NCBI GenBank assembly: GCA_944323805.1
Contig: CALUTW010000004.1
Location: 1-64,000 of the forward strand
Direction of reading: 5' to 3'
DNA from: an uncultured Bacteroidales bacterium
GTDB lineage: Bacteria > Bacteroidota > Bacteroidia > Bacteroidales > UBA932
DNA: 64,000 nt
The translations under genes were made by a program, and so were the position numbers. Below the pieces are notes generated by a model that was not told the DNA's origin, made no database searches, and saw only the letters and a list, made by a program, of their open reading frames with translations. This document shows, one piece after another, positions 27,492 through 37,317 of the stretch; the stretch's first letter is position 1; every line of letters begins with the position of its first letter.

Positions 27492-28985
27492 TCATAGCGT
27501 AACCCCTGTCTTGAATATTGCAATCTCTGAGTACCCGGACTTTTCATTATTGACATAAGTGCCTGATGCTACAGACAGTATCATATCTATGAATTCATCA
27601 TCCGTCTGGGCGACCTGCTGCCCGTCGATGACTGCACCGGCGTTGAAATCTATCCACTGCGGCTTTGCCGCGGCAAGCCTGCTGTTCGTGGAGATTTTCA
27701 TTGTAGGCACGAATGTCCCGAACGGAGTTCCTCTGCCGGTCGTGAAAAGCACCATCTGACATCCGGATGCCGCAAGCGCCGTAGCCGCCACAAGGTCATT
27801 CCCTGGAGCGCTGAGAAGATTCAGCCCCTTTGTCCGGAGCCTGTCCCCGTATTCCAGGACATCAACCACTTCCGCCTTCCCCGACTTCTGGGTACAGCCG
27901 AGGGACTTCTCCTCAAGTGTGGATATTCCTCCTGCCTTGTTGCCCGGTGACGGATTCTCATAGACAGGCTGTCCGTTACGCATGAAATATTCCTTGAAGT
28001 CATTGATGAGATGCACAGTCTTGTCAAATGTCTCCCTGTCCTTGCACCTCGACATGAGAATTGTCTCGGCGCCGAACATTTCCGGCACTTCCGTAAGGAC
28101 AGCCGTACCGCCGCGTGCTATCAGCCAGTCGGAGAAGCGCCCGAGAAGCGGGTTGGCGGTAATGCCGGAGAAGCCGTCCGAGCCACCGCATTTCAGGCCT
28201 ATCTTCAATTCGCTGACAGGGACGTCCTCCCTGATGTCTGAAGCGGCAGCGGCCGCTATGCCACGCAGAAGCGTAAGCCCGTATTCGACTTCATCCCCCG
28301 GGACTTTCTGCGCCTCCATGTATCTTACCCTGGCCGCATCCGTCTCCCCGACAAGCTCCCTGAAGGCAGACAGCTGATTGTTCTCGCAGCCCAGTCCGAC
28401 CACAAGCACACCGGCAGCATTCGGATGATGAACCATATCGGCAAGTATCTTCCTCGTATTCTCATGGTCCTGCCCAAGTTGCGAGCATCCGTAATTATGG
28501 GGGAATGCCACTGCCCTTGTAATGGCCGGATAAGAATCAAGCTCCTCCGCAAACCGCTTCTGTATCTGCTGGACAATACCGTTTACACATCCTACGGTAG
28601 GGATTATCCACAGCTCGTTTCTTATCCCGACACTGCCGTCAGGTCTTCTGAATCCTTTGAATGTGGCACGCACATCCGCAGGAGGGATACGCGACGGCTG
28701 CGGCTCATATGAATATTCGAGGACACCTTCAAGATTGGTCTTGAGGATATTGTGGTCTATAAGACTGCCTGCAGCCACCGGACAGGTAACATGCCCTATG
28801 GGGAAGCCGTACTTTATGACATTGTCTCCTGCATTTAAATCCTTGAGCGCAATCTTGTGTCCGGCAGGGATGTTGTCCCGGGCCTCTATCCTGAGCCCGT
28901 CGACAAGACAGATGTCGCCGGCTGCCGCATCTGCAACAGCGACGGCGACATTGTCCGCATTATTTATCCTGATGAATCTAGTCAT
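27492..28985 (-). CDS. uxaA: Altronate dehydratase
   Basis: A 497-residue UxaA, dehydrating D-altronate to 2-keto-3-deoxygluconate. It has the N-terminal SAF domain (about residues 1-95, HKIALKDLNAGDNVIKYGFP) and the large catalytic part (FKGFRRPDGSVGIRNELWII, HNYGCSQLG, GLKCGGSDGFSG with the metal/cluster-binding cysteines). The full length with both domains is typical of Bacteroidetes and E. coli. It follows uxaB by five bases, so the two are one unit. Confidence 0.95.
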   Translation of the reverse strand: MTRFIRINNADNVAVAVADAAAGDICLVDGLRIEARDNIPAGHKIALKDLNAGDNVIKYGFPIGHVTCPVAAGSLIDHNILKTNLEGVLEYSYEPQPSRIPPADVRATFKGFRRPDGSVGIRNELWIIPTVGCVNGIVQQIQKRFAEELDSYPAITRAVAFPHNYGCSQLGQDHENTRKILADMVHHPNAAGVLVVGLGCENNQLSAFRELVGETDAARVRYMEAQKVPGDEVEYGLTLLRGIAAAAASDIREDVPVSELKIGLKCGGSDGFSGITANPLLGRFSDWLIARGGTAVLTEVPEMFGAETILMSRCKDRETFDKTVHLINDFKEYFMRNGQPVYENPSPGNKAGGISTLEEKSLGCTQKSGKAEVVDVLEYGDRLRTKGLNLLSAPGNDLVAATALAASGCQMVLFTTGRGTPFGTFVPTMKISTNSRLAAAKPQWIDFNAGAVIDGQQVAQTDDEFIDMILSVASGTYVNNEKSGYSEIAIFKTGVTL

Positions 28986-28990
28986 GGCAG

Positions 28991-30430
28991 TTATCCGACA
29001 ACGGTTTCTACTGCAGCCCTCATTCCGTCTTTCCGGATGACATCGAGCTTTTCAGCCACCATATCCGTAAGCCCCGGGATCAGATTGAGGTCCTCTCCCC
29101 ATATCTGTTCCGCCCCGAGCACGCCTTCAGCCACTTTCCTCACATCGCCGGTAGCCCACAGCTCTTTCAGAAGGCTTATCGTGGATTCATCGTCGGCAGG
29201 GACAATCTCGACATCGCCGCGTTTCCCGCCCTTATAGTATGTGATGATTGCTGCAAGTCCAAGGACAAGCCCCTCAGGAAGGGTACCTTTCCTTTCCAGG
29301 TAAATCTTGAGGCCAGGCAGGTCGCGGGTCCTGTACTTAGGGAAGGAATTAAGCATTATGCTCGTGACAAAATGCTTCACATACGGGTTTACGAATCTTT
29401 CGAGGACATCGCCGGCAAACTGCTCAAGCTCCGGCTTAGGAAGGTCGAGCGTCTCGAGAAGCTCCCCGAACATCACTTTACGCACGAACTTCCCTATCAG
29501 AGGGTCTTCAACGCACTCTTTCACGGTATCGAGACCTGAAAGATACCCTACCGGGGACAGTACGGTATGCGGTCCGTTCAGCAAGGTTACCTTGCGGGCA
29601 TGATAAGGGGCTTCGCTCGGCACAAACAGGACATTCAGTCCGGCCTTGTCGGCAGGGAATTCCCTCTCGATCTCCTTCGGCGCCTCAATGACCCACAGAT
29701 GGAATATCTCGGCCTTGACAACAAGCTTGTCATCATAGCCTATCCTCTGATGAATCTGGTCGATTGTATCTTTCGGATATCCCGGAACGATGCGGTCGAC
29801 AAGCGTGCAATAGACCCCGCATGCCGTCTCGAACCATTCGCGGAAGCCATCGCCAAGGTTCCAGAGTTCTATATACCTGTAAATGCATTTCTTAAGCTCC
29901 TTGCCGTTCAGGAAAATAAGCTCGCACGGGAAGATGATGAGCCCCTTGGTCCTGTCTCCCTTGAAATACTCGTAACGGCGATACAGAAGCTGCGTAAGCT
30001 TGCCGGGGTACGATGACGCAGGACGGTCATCCAGCCTGCATGACGGGTCGAAGGCTATTCCTGCCTCCGTCGTGTTGGAAATCACGAAACGGATATCAGG
30101 GTTTTCAGCAAGCTTCAGATACTCATCGAATTCCCGGTACGGGTTCAACCCTCTGGATATGACATCTATCATATCTATGGAGTCCACAGGATTGCCCTTG
30201 TCGATTCCCTGGAGATTGAGATGATACAGGCCATCCTGGGCATTCAGCATGTCCACCATACCTTTCTCGATAGGCTGGACCACTACAACTCCCCCGTTAA
30301 AGTCCGTCTTCCTGTCGAGGTTCCATATTATCCAGTCTACAAAAGCCCTGAGGAAATTTCCTTCCCCGAACTGGATTACCTTTTCCGGATACTTCCTTGC
30401 ATCCGCAGTCGTTCTGTCGAGTTGTTTCAT
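28991..30430 (-). CDS. uxaB: Tagaturonate reductase (altronate oxidoreductase)
   Basis: A 479-residue mannitol-dehydrogenase-family enzyme reducing D-tagaturonate to D-altronate with NADH. The Rossmann start is VIQFGEGNFLRAFVDWIIW; the catalytic lysine region is KVTLLNGPHTVLSPVGYLSG. Length is normal for UxaB. It is first in the minus-strand unit uxaB-uxaA and divergent from uxaC. A -7 box TAATTTTG lies at 30485-30478 on the minus strand, with the operator at 30493-30510 over its -33 region. Confidence 0.95.
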   Translation of the reverse strand: MKQLDRTTADARKYPEKVIQFGEGNFLRAFVDWIIWNLDRKTDFNGGVVVVQPIEKGMVDMLNAQDGLYHLNLQGIDKGNPVDSIDMIDVISRGLNPYREFDEYLKLAENPDIRFVISNTTEAGIAFDPSCRLDDRPASSYPGKLTQLLYRRYEYFKGDRTKGLIIFPCELIFLNGKELKKCIYRYIELWNLGDGFREWFETACGVYCTLVDRIVPGYPKDTIDQIHQRIGYDDKLVVKAEIFHLWVIEAPKEIEREFPADKAGLNVLFVPSEAPYHARKVTLLNGPHTVLSPVGYLSGLDTVKECVEDPLIGKFVRKVMFGELLETLDLPKPELEQFAGDVLERFVNPYVKHFVTSIMLNSFPKYRTRDLPGLKIYLERKGTLPEGLVLGLAAIITYYKGGKRGDVEIVPADDESTISLLKELWATGDVRKVAEGVLGAEQIWGEDLNLIPGLTDMVAEKLDVIRKDGMRAAVETVVG

Positions 30431-30477
30431 AGTACGATTTATTATTGGATTTCTATTAATTTCGAGGTCGGTTGAAG

Positions 30478-30485
30478 CAAAATTA
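30478..30485 (-). promoter_or_regulatory. Probable -7 box of uxaB
   Basis: On the minus strand TAATTTTG fits TAnnTTTG, about 48 bases before the uxaB start. The -33 position is occupied by the predicted operator, as at kdgK. Confidence 0.5.
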
Positions 30486-30492
30486 CAAAATT

Positions 30493-30510
30493 TCCGTGTC
30501 CGTTCACGGA
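30493..30510. promoter_or_regulatory. Predicted LacI-type operator between uxaB and uxaC
   Basis: TCCGTG-TCCGTT-CACGGA: perfect 6-base half-sites spaced by six bases, the best of the three copies in the window. It lies in the 192-base divergent region and could control both genes. Confidence 0.7.
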
Positions 30511-30622
30511 TTTTTTATATATTTACGGCCGATTGACAATTTTTCACAGATTTTTGTACAAAATTCATATGTGGAGCAGACTGGCTGACCGATATTTGCA
30601 AAAACATATTAAAACTGATACC

Positions 30623-32068
30623 ATGGACATTTTATCGAAGGTCAAGGAAAACTTGGATGTGATACGGGACAGGAAGTTCATCAATGATGACTTCATGCTC
30701 AACAATGACTGTGCACGTGAACTCTATCATGAAAGTGCCGAAAAGATGCCTATCATCGACTACCACTGTCATCTTGTCCCGGAAATGATTGCCGGAAACC
30801 ACCGGTTCAAGGATCTTACTGAAGTATGGCTCGGAGGAGACCATTATAAATGGCGCGCAATGCGCGGGAACGGAGTGCCTGAAGAATTCATCACAGGCAA
30901 GCGAAGCAGCTATGAGAAATTCGAGAAATGGGCAGAGACCGTGCCTTACACGATGCGCAACCCGCTCTATCATTGGACCCACCTGGAGCTTGCCAGAGTG
31001 TTCGGCATCTATGATCTTCTCAACCCGCAGACTGCGCGTGCCATCTATGATGAATGCACCGAAAAGCTCCAGACCGAGGAATACAGGGGACAGGCCCTTA
31101 TGAAAAGGTTCAATGTAAAGGTAGTCTGCACAACTGATGACCCTGTGGATTCACTGGAATACCATAGATACATTGCAGAGCATCCGTTCGGTGTAAGGGT
31201 GCTTCCGGCATGGAGGCCTGACAAGTCGATGGCGATAGAGAAACCGGGGTACGTACAGTATATCGGAAAACTCTCGGAGGTAAGCGGAGTCGCTATTACA
31301 GGATACCAGGACCTCCTCGATGCACTGAAGAAACGCCATGACTTCTTCGATTCAATGGGATGCAGGCTGTCAGACCATGGTCTCGAGACCTTCTATGCGG
31401 AGGATTTCGAGATGGAGGAGATCGATGCCATCTTCAGGAAAGGGCTCAGGGAAGAGGCTCTCGACGAGAAGGAGGTGCTGAAGTTCAGGAGCGCAATCCT
31501 GCTTGATTTTGCAAGAATGGACTGGGAGAAAGGCTGGGCACAGCAGTTCCACGTCGGAGCCATAAGGGACAACAACACCAGGATGTACAATATCCTCGGC
31601 CCGGATACAGGATATGATGCAATCCACGACGTACCATGCGCAGCTGCAGGACACAAGTTCCTGAACAGGCTTGCAATGGAGGACAAGCTCACAAAGACAA
31701 TCCTGTACAATCTCAATCCGAAGGACAATGAAGTCCTTGCAACAATGGCATATACCTTCAATGACGGTACAGTTCCGGGAAAGATGCAGCTCGGTTCCGG
31801 ATGGTGGTTCCTGGACCAGGAAGACGGAATGCGCAAGCAGATGAACGCACTTTCCGCGCTCGGACTGTTCAGCAGGTTTGTAGGTATGCTGACTGATTCC
31901 AGAAGTTTCCTCTCATACCCTCGTCACGAATATTTCCGCCGCATACTCTGCAATGTACTCGGAGAGGATATCGAGAATGGCAGGCTTCCCAAGAGCGAGA
32001 TGCCTTTCATCCATCAGATGGTCAAGGATATCTCATACAACAATGCCGCAAGGTATTTCAATTTCTGA
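30623..32068 (+). CDS. uxaC: Uronate isomerase
   Basis: A 481-residue amidohydrolase-superfamily isomerase converting D-glucuronate to D-fructuronate and D-galacturonate to D-tagaturonate. The metal-binding HxH is in IIDYHCHL; GWAQQFHVGAIRDNNTRM and LTDSRSFLSYPRHEYFRRIL are conserved. The frame stays open upstream to 30533, but the ATG at 30623 is preferred because family proteins start shortly before FINDDFMLNN. It is divergent from uxaB and has its own terminator. Confidence 0.96.
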   Translation: MDILSKVKENLDVIRDRKFINDDFMLNNDCARELYHESAEKMPIIDYHCHLVPEMIAGNHRFKDLTEVWLGGDHYKWRAMRGNGVPEEFITGKRSSYEKFEKWAETVPYTMRNPLYHWTHLELARVFGIYDLLNPQTARAIYDECTEKLQTEEYRGQALMKRFNVKVVCTTDDPVDSLEYHRYIAEHPFGVRVLPAWRPDKSMAIEKPGYVQYIGKLSEVSGVAITGYQDLLDALKKRHDFFDSMGCRLSDHGLETFYAEDFEMEEIDAIFRKGLREEALDEKEVLKFRSAILLDFARMDWEKGWAQQFHVGAIRDNNTRMYNILGPDTGYDAIHDVPCAAAGHKFLNRLAMEDKLTKTILYNLNPKDNEVLATMAYTFNDGTVPGKMQLGSGWWFLDQEDGMRKQMNALSALGLFSRFVGMLTDSRSFLSYPRHEYFRRILCNVLGEDIENGRLPKSEMPFIHQMVKDISYNNAARYFNF

Positions 32069-32110
32069 TGCAATACCAAGTCATGTTATATATGTTAAAA
32101 GTTATGATGG

Positions 32111-32143
32111 GAAATGTCTCCGATGTGAATCGGGGACATTTTC
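32111..32143 (+). terminator. Intrinsic terminator of uxaC
   Basis: AAATGTCTCCGAT (32112-32124) pairs with ATCGGGGACATTT (32129-32141) around a GTGA loop, then a T-rich tail that touches the convergent esterase stop codon. Confidence 0.75.
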
Positions 32144-33290
32144 ATTTATCCGCACGGATGTCACGCCCGGATACCACGGAACTGAAGAAAGAATATACCG
32201 AATCCTGAACCTCCCTGCCGCAATGATGCCCCCCGCCAGTGAACAGTGTCCTCACATCCCCGTATCGCCGCCCGCCGCAATACGGCACATGACCGGCATC
32301 CTGACCGCTTGCAGCGGAAGAGTATATGTCCCTGATTATCCTGAAAGCCTCTGCCGCTGATTTCTCCGGGAAAAGAGGGTCGGCAGCACCATTGACAAAC
32401 ATCATAGGCTTAGGCCAGGTAAACCTTGCTATCTCAGGGAAATCATATCTGTCCCGGAGCTCCGGTATCCTCATGGACAGGTCTGAAACACTTGTACTGT
32501 CATAGTCTTCCTTGCAAAGCATCCAGCATGCAGCCGCACCATAATGCACATCGTCCGAGAAAGCTGCCAGAAGCCAGCATCTGTGCGCACCCATTGAAAA
32601 GCCGAAAGCACCTGTCCTGTCCTTGTCTACAAACGGCAGAGATGAAAGGAAAGAGGCTGCCGCCATGTCATCCGCAAGTATCTTCTCCGCCCACAGCCTG
32701 CCTTCAGACAGCAGACTGTCATACACATGCTTCTGTCCCTCAAAGACCTTCCGTTTAAGAATCTTCAGGGAATCCTTTACTCCGATGTTCCCGGACCTGA
32801 CCGGGGACTCTTTGCCGAATGAAAGTTCCGACCACCTCCTTGCATCCGCTGAAGCCCTGTCTCCCCAGTACAGCGCATCATGGACAAGGACTACATAGCC
32901 CATTGAAGCCAGGGTATCAGCCATATATGCCCCGTCAAAATATCTCTCCGACCATTGCTGCGATGAAAGCCTCACATGCTCAGGAGCTTCCGCGACGGGA
33001 GAAACAAGCTTCTCCTTGCCGATATCGAATCTTGCCCCATGGTCATGAAGCATAAGGATAGCCGGACACGGCTCCTTCTCAGAAGCCTTATCCGGGACCA
33101 GCAGATATGCCCGCAGCGTGTCTCTGCTTTCAGTCATGCCGCATGTATCCGGAACAGTAAACTCGATAAGCCGGCATCCGTATGTCCCCCTGTCCTCTTC
33201 AGCCAGTATCCGCATTACTGCGGCATCAGGCCCACATGAAACGGAAGCCACGGCACTGGCCGATAAAAAGACAGCCCGGAATCTCTTCAT
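32142..33290 (-). CDS. Alpha/beta-hydrolase lipoprotein (acetyl-esterase / dienelactone-hydrolase type)
   Basis: A 382-residue exported esterase-like protein. The start at 33290 gives a lipoprotein signal (VFLSASAVASVSC); the frame is open 15 codons further. The nucleophile elbow is GFSMGAHR, the acid is in NGAADPLFP and the histidine in GGGHHCGRE, so the triad is complete; LMLHDHGA marks the oxyanion region. It resembles the large acetyl-xylan-esterase-like hydrolases of Bacteroidetes. It sits beside the uronate genes but is convergent to uxaC and separated by a terminator, so a link to pectin or xylan deacetylation is only a guess. Confidence 0.78.
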   Translation of the reverse strand: MKRFRAVFLSASAVASVSCGPDAAVMRILAEEDRGTYGCRLIEFTVPDTCGMTESRDTLRAYLLVPDKASEKEPCPAILMLHDHGARFDIGKEKLVSPVAEAPEHVRLSSQQWSERYFDGAYMADTLASMGYVVLVHDALYWGDRASADARRWSELSFGKESPVRSGNIGVKDSLKILKRKVFEGQKHVYDSLLSEGRLWAEKILADDMAAASFLSSLPFVDKDRTGAFGFSMGAHRCWLLAAFSDDVHYGAAACWMLCKEDYDSTSVSDLSMRIPELRDRYDFPEIARFTWPKPMMFVNGAADPLFPEKSAAEAFRIIRDIYSSAASGQDAGHVPYCGGRRYGDVRTLFTGGGHHCGREVQDSVYSFFSSVVSGRDIRADK

Positions 33291-33345
33291 GAGATGCCGA
33301 ACTGCCTTGCATATGGTACCTGTCATATCCGTCATGGCATGGAAG

Positions 33346-35022
33346 CTATTCCATCAGTTTCTTATATTTGAAACGCTTTGGCTCCTCATTGCCGAGACGC
33401 CGTTTCTTGTTCTCTTCATATTCCGAATATGTACCTTCAAAGAAATAGACCTGGGAGTCGCCTTCAAATGCAAGTATATGAGTAGCTATCCTGTCAAGGA
33501 ACCATCTGTCGTGGGATATTACCACTGCACATCCCGCGAAATTCTCCAGACCTTCCTCCAGAGCCCGTATCGTATTGACATCCACATCATTTGTAGGCTC
33601 GTCCAGCAGAAGGACATTGCCTTCATCCTTAAGTGTCAGGGCAAGATGCAGACGGTTTCTCTCGCCGCCGGACAGCACCCCGCAAAGCTTCTCCTGGTCC
33701 GCACCTGAAAAATTGAACCTGGAGACATACGCTCTTGCATTCACATCCCTCTTGCCGAGCCGGATAAAATCCAGGCCCCCTGAAACAGTCTCATATACCG
33801 TCTTGTCCGGATCGATGCTCTTATGCTGCTGGTCAACATATGCGAGTTTTACGGTCTCCCCTATCGTAATGGTGCCGGTATCAGGCTTTTCCAGTCCCAT
33901 GATAAGCCTGAACAGGGTGGTCTTTCCGGCTCCGTTCGGACCTATGACACCGACGATACCTGCAGGAGGCAGCACAAAACTCAGATGCTCGAAAAGAAGC
34001 CTGTCTCCATATGCCTTGGATACGTCATTGAATTCAATCACCTTGTTGCCGAGCCTCGGTCCGTCAGGGATATATATCTCCAGGTTGGCCTCCTTTTCCC
34101 TGCCGTCCTCACTTGCAAGTTTCTCATATGCGCCGAGACGGGCCTTTGACTTGGCCTGGCGGGCCTTGGGAGCCATCCTTACCCATTCCAGTTCCCTCTC
34201 AAGAGTCTTGCGCCTCTTGCTCTCCTGCTTCTCCTCCATCTCGAGCCTTCTGGTCTTCTGGTCAAGCCACGAGGAATAGTTACCCTTCCACGGGATTCCC
34301 TCGCCCCTGTCAAGCTCCAGTATCCATCCTGCTACATTATCGAGGAAATACCTGTCATGAGTCACTGCGATGACAGTACCCTTGTATTGTCTCAGATGCT
34401 CTTCCAGCCACTGGATACTCTCGGTATCGAGATGGTTTGTCGGCTCATCCAGCAGGAGGACATCCGGCTGCCTGAGAAGAAGACGGCACAAGGCAACGCG
34501 CCTGCGTTCTCCTCCGCTCAATACGGAGACCTTCGCATCAGAAGGAGGGCACTGAAGTGCATCCATCGCCCTCTCCAGCTTTGAATCTATCTCCCAGCCG
34601 CCGCAATGCTCGATTTTTTCAGTAAGCTCGCCCTGCCTTTCAATAAGTGCATTCATCTCGTCATCAGACATGGGCTCAGCAAACTTCATGTTCACTTCCT
34701 CATACTCCTTCAGGAGATCCATGACCTCCTGGACTCCCTCCTGCACTACCTCTATCACAGTCTTGTCCGGATCCATCCGGGGCTCCTGCTCAAGATATCC
34801 CACCGAATAGCCGGGAGCCCATACTACCTCGCCCTGATATGATTTCTCCACACCGGCGATTATCTTCATCAGGGTGGACTTTCCCGAGCCGTTCAGACCG
34901 ATGATACCTATCTTTGCGCCATAGAAGAAAGACAGATATATATCCTTCAGTATTACCTTGTTATTATGAGGCAGGACCTTCCCTACCCCATTCATGGAAA
35001 AGATGATTTTCTCGTCTGCCAT
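33346..35022 (-). CDS. ettA: Energy-dependent translational throttle protein EttA (ABC-F)
   Basis: A 558-residue ABC-F ATPase with no membrane segments. Two ATP-binding cassettes are seen: Walker A GLNGSGKST and GPNGAGKTT, signatures LSGGERRR and LSGGERNR, Walker B LLLDEPTNHLD and LLLDEPTNDVD. Between them is the arm/linker rich in arginine and glutamate (EEKQESKRRKTLERELEWVR) that reaches the ribosomal P/E sites. Length and motifs match EttA rather than Uup or antibiotic-resistance ABC-F. It gates entry of ribosomes into elongation according to ATP/ADP ratio. Confidence 0.93.
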   Translation of the reverse strand: MADEKIIFSMNGVGKVLPHNNKVILKDIYLSFFYGAKIGIIGLNGSGKSTLMKIIAGVEKSYQGEVVWAPGYSVGYLEQEPRMDPDKTVIEVVQEGVQEVMDLLKEYEEVNMKFAEPMSDDEMNALIERQGELTEKIEHCGGWEIDSKLERAMDALQCPPSDAKVSVLSGGERRRVALCRLLLRQPDVLLLDEPTNHLDTESIQWLEEHLRQYKGTVIAVTHDRYFLDNVAGWILELDRGEGIPWKGNYSSWLDQKTRRLEMEEKQESKRRKTLERELEWVRMAPKARQAKSKARLGAYEKLASEDGREKEANLEIYIPDGPRLGNKVIEFNDVSKAYGDRLLFEHLSFVLPPAGIVGVIGPNGAGKTTLFRLIMGLEKPDTGTITIGETVKLAYVDQQHKSIDPDKTVYETVSGGLDFIRLGKRDVNARAYVSRFNFSGADQEKLCGVLSGGERNRLHLALTLKDEGNVLLLDEPTNDVDVNTIRALEEGLENFAGCAVVISHDRWFLDRIATHILAFEGDSQVYFFEGTYSEYEENKKRRLGNEEPKRFKYKKLME

Positions 35023-35048
35023 AAAAAGAATTTTCGGTAAAGATAGCT

Positions 35049-36212
35049 TTACTTTTGCAATTCTTCAACCTGCCTCCTGATTTTCTCTGCCGCCTGGCCG
35101 CTGATGGAACGGTTCCGCCGGCACCATTCGCTCGGCGATTCATTCATGAACAGCCTGAAGGCCATATTATAGGATGCCACTGTATGAAATCCTGACATCT
35201 CCGCAAGCTGGCTTACCTTCAGATGGGTGTCGGACAGGAACAGGTCCATGGAATAATGTACGCGGAAATAATTGACATACTGACAGAAATTCCGCCCCGT
35301 ATAGATGTTGATTGCCTTTGATATATAAAGCTTGTTCGTATACAGGGACCTGGCTACATCCCCTATCGTCAGGTCGCCGTCCAGGAAAGGCCTTTCATTG
35401 CGGAACAGCACGTCAAGCCTTTCATATATGGAAGCATAGCATGTTTCGGTCCTGGGCTTTTCATCATCCTTTGCAAGCTGCACGGCATCCTGACCTCCAT
35501 CCGCCACAGCCGACAGACCGCTGTCTGCCCGCAGTGGCAGACCTCTGGTTATCTGGATGTAAAGCATAAGATGGACTGCCGCAACGAGGACAAGGCATAT
35601 GGCCGCCATGGCCATACCAGCCGGACCTCCGGCTGATGCGGCAGACACGGATATCATCAGTATTGAAAGGCATAAGAGGAGATGCAGTGCGAATGAATAA
35701 TCATATATACAGCTCCGGACCGGGACATATGCGACAAAGCCTTTCAGGGCCGCATGCAGTCCTGCCCCGAAAACCGCCGTTCCGGCAAGGAGAGACAATG
35801 CTAGAAATACGGGCATCGACATTGCAAGCTTCATCTGCCACGGGGCGCCCGGAGAAAGGAACCTGGACAGTGACAATAATGCAGTTATCGTCAAGACCAT
35901 ACCCGACAGCGCGACAAGTGCCCTTCCCGGATTGAATTCAGCGGTGCCTGGCCGGCATGCAAGCAGACACATTGAAGGCAGGGCCAGTTCAAACACAGCA
36001 TACGGATGAAGTCCTCCGGACATCCTTAGCCCTGAAAGAAAGAGCATCAGGGCACAAAGTGGAGATGCCATGATGACCCCGCCGGCAGAGTCTCCCGCAG
36101 ACTTTCCCCTGCACCTCCTTATGATACTGTCAAAAATCATAAAAACATACATAACCGATACGACTGCTCCAGCACAATACACTCCATTTCCGTCACTGAT
36201 CATGTATTTCAT
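35049..36212 (-). CDS. Membrane-anchored AraC-family regulator
   Basis: A 387-residue one-component regulator. The first 220 residues contain six or seven hydrophobic segments (AVVSVMYVFMIFDSII to LVLVAAVHLMLYIQI); the C-terminal 110 residues are an AraC/XylS double helix-turn-helix (LTIGDVARSLYTNKLYISKA and VSQLAEMSGFHTVASYNMAF, with SPSEWCRRN after the second). This layout is frequent in Bacteroidales, and the signal is generally unknown. It lies 26 bases after ettA on the same strand's far side (ettA is downstream), so they may share a transcript. No operator can be assigned. Confidence 0.86.
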   Translation of the reverse strand: MKYMISDGNGVYCAGAVVSVMYVFMIFDSIIRRCRGKSAGDSAGGVIMASPLCALMLFLSGLRMSGGLHPYAVFELALPSMCLLACRPGTAEFNPGRALVALSGMVLTITALLSLSRFLSPGAPWQMKLAMSMPVFLALSLLAGTAVFGAGLHAALKGFVAYVPVRSCIYDYSFALHLLLCLSILMISVSAASAGGPAGMAMAAICLVLVAAVHLMLYIQITRGLPLRADSGLSAVADGGQDAVQLAKDDEKPRTETCYASIYERLDVLFRNERPFLDGDLTIGDVARSLYTNKLYISKAINIYTGRNFCQYVNYFRVHYSMDLFLSDTHLKVSQLAEMSGFHTVASYNMAFRLFMNESPSEWCRRNRSISGQAAEKIRRQVEELQK

Positions 36213-36345
36213 ATATTACAATTTAAGTTATATTGGTTATACTGGTGACAAAATTAAATAAAAAGCCTTTCCTTATACTTGACCGGGAAGGCCTTACAGC
36301 AATATTTTTCTCTTTTTTACGGTTATTTCTCTTTTTTGAGTCGGG

Positions 36346-37314
36346 CTATTCTCCGGTACCGGTACCCTTGTCCGCCCGGGTCCTCCTGGAGGACTTTACC
36401 TTGATTGTATCGAAGCCCTTGCCGAATACGCCCATGACACTGGACACGGAGACAAATGCATCCGGATCGATGGTCTTGACATAACGCATGAGCAGATTCA
36501 GGTCTGATTTCCTTGTCATGACCATTATTACCTGGCTCTCAGTCTTGGTATACCATCCTTCGGCATGTATCAGGGTCACTCCCCGCTTCATATCCTCGGT
36601 TATGGCATCTGCTATCTCAGCATATCGCCTGGAGAATATGAACACCTGTACCGACTGCTTGGAGCCTGACAGATACAGGTCCACCGAATATCCGGACACT
36701 GTTATCAGCACCAGTCCGTACACCGCTGTCGCCAGTTTCTCCGGGAACGGCACAAGCTCTCCGGAAGCAGTATATGACGGGAACAGCATCGACGACAGGA
36801 TTATCACGACATCCATCGCGAGAATGAGCTTCCCCGGGGAGATATTCCTGAACTTGCCGACTATAAGGGCAATGATATCAGTCCCTCCCGTACTGCCGCC
36901 GTTGGAGATTGACATTCCGATTCCCACCCCGGACAGGATTCCGCCTATGATAGTACACAGCATCTTCCCGTTCGATACGGCCAGTTCCTGGGATATCGAT
37001 TCCGGAATCAGAGGAGGAAGGATATTGAGCATGACGGAAGCGAATATGATTGCATATATCGTTTTCCCGCCGAAGCCTGTCCCGAGTATCTTTATGCCTG
37101 CCAGAAGAAGCAGCGCATTAATCACAAGATAGGAATATCCCATCTTTATACCGGTGGCGTAATATATTATCGCACTAAGACCGGACACGCCCCCGCCGAC
37201 CAAATTGTTCGGAATCAGGAAGACAGCCCACCCCATCACATACGACAGGAGGCCTATGCTGATCAGGAGATACTCCTTCGCGGTGATCCATATGGATTTC
37301 TTCAGGGCAGCCAT
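36346..37314 (-). CDS. YitT family membrane protein (second tandem copy)
   Basis: A 322-residue protein with five or six N-terminal membrane segments ([35 protein letters not shown]) and a C-terminal cytosolic DUF2179 domain (QVFIFSRRYAEIADAITEDM, GVTLIHAEGWYTKTESQVIM). The glycine-rich GGSTGGTDI motif is the family hallmark. It follows its paralogue by three bases as the last gene of the SPOR-to-yitT operon. Function is not established; transport of a small ion or metabolite is usually suggested. Confidence 0.88.
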   Translation of the reverse strand: MAALKKSIWITAKEYLLISIGLLSYVMGWAVFLIPNNLVGGGVSGLSAIIYYATGIKMGYSYLVINALLLLAGIKILGTGFGGKTIYAIIFASVMLNILPPLIPESISQELAVSNGKMLCTIIGGILSGVGIGMSISNGGSTGGTDIIALIVGKFRNISPGKLILAMDVVIILSSMLFPSYTASGELVPFPEKLATAVYGLVLITVSGYSVDLYLSGSKQSVQVFIFSRRYAEIADAITEDMKRGVTLIHAEGWYTKTESQVIMVMTRKSDLNLLMRYVKTIDPDAFVSVSSVMGVFGKGFDTIKVKSSRRTRADKGTGTGE

Positions 37315-37317
37315 GGC

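Noticed and set aside
27480..27500. GCGTAACC at the end of uxaA resembling the repeat core
   Set aside because: It is part of the last codons of uxaA, has no pairing arms, and only eight bases match.
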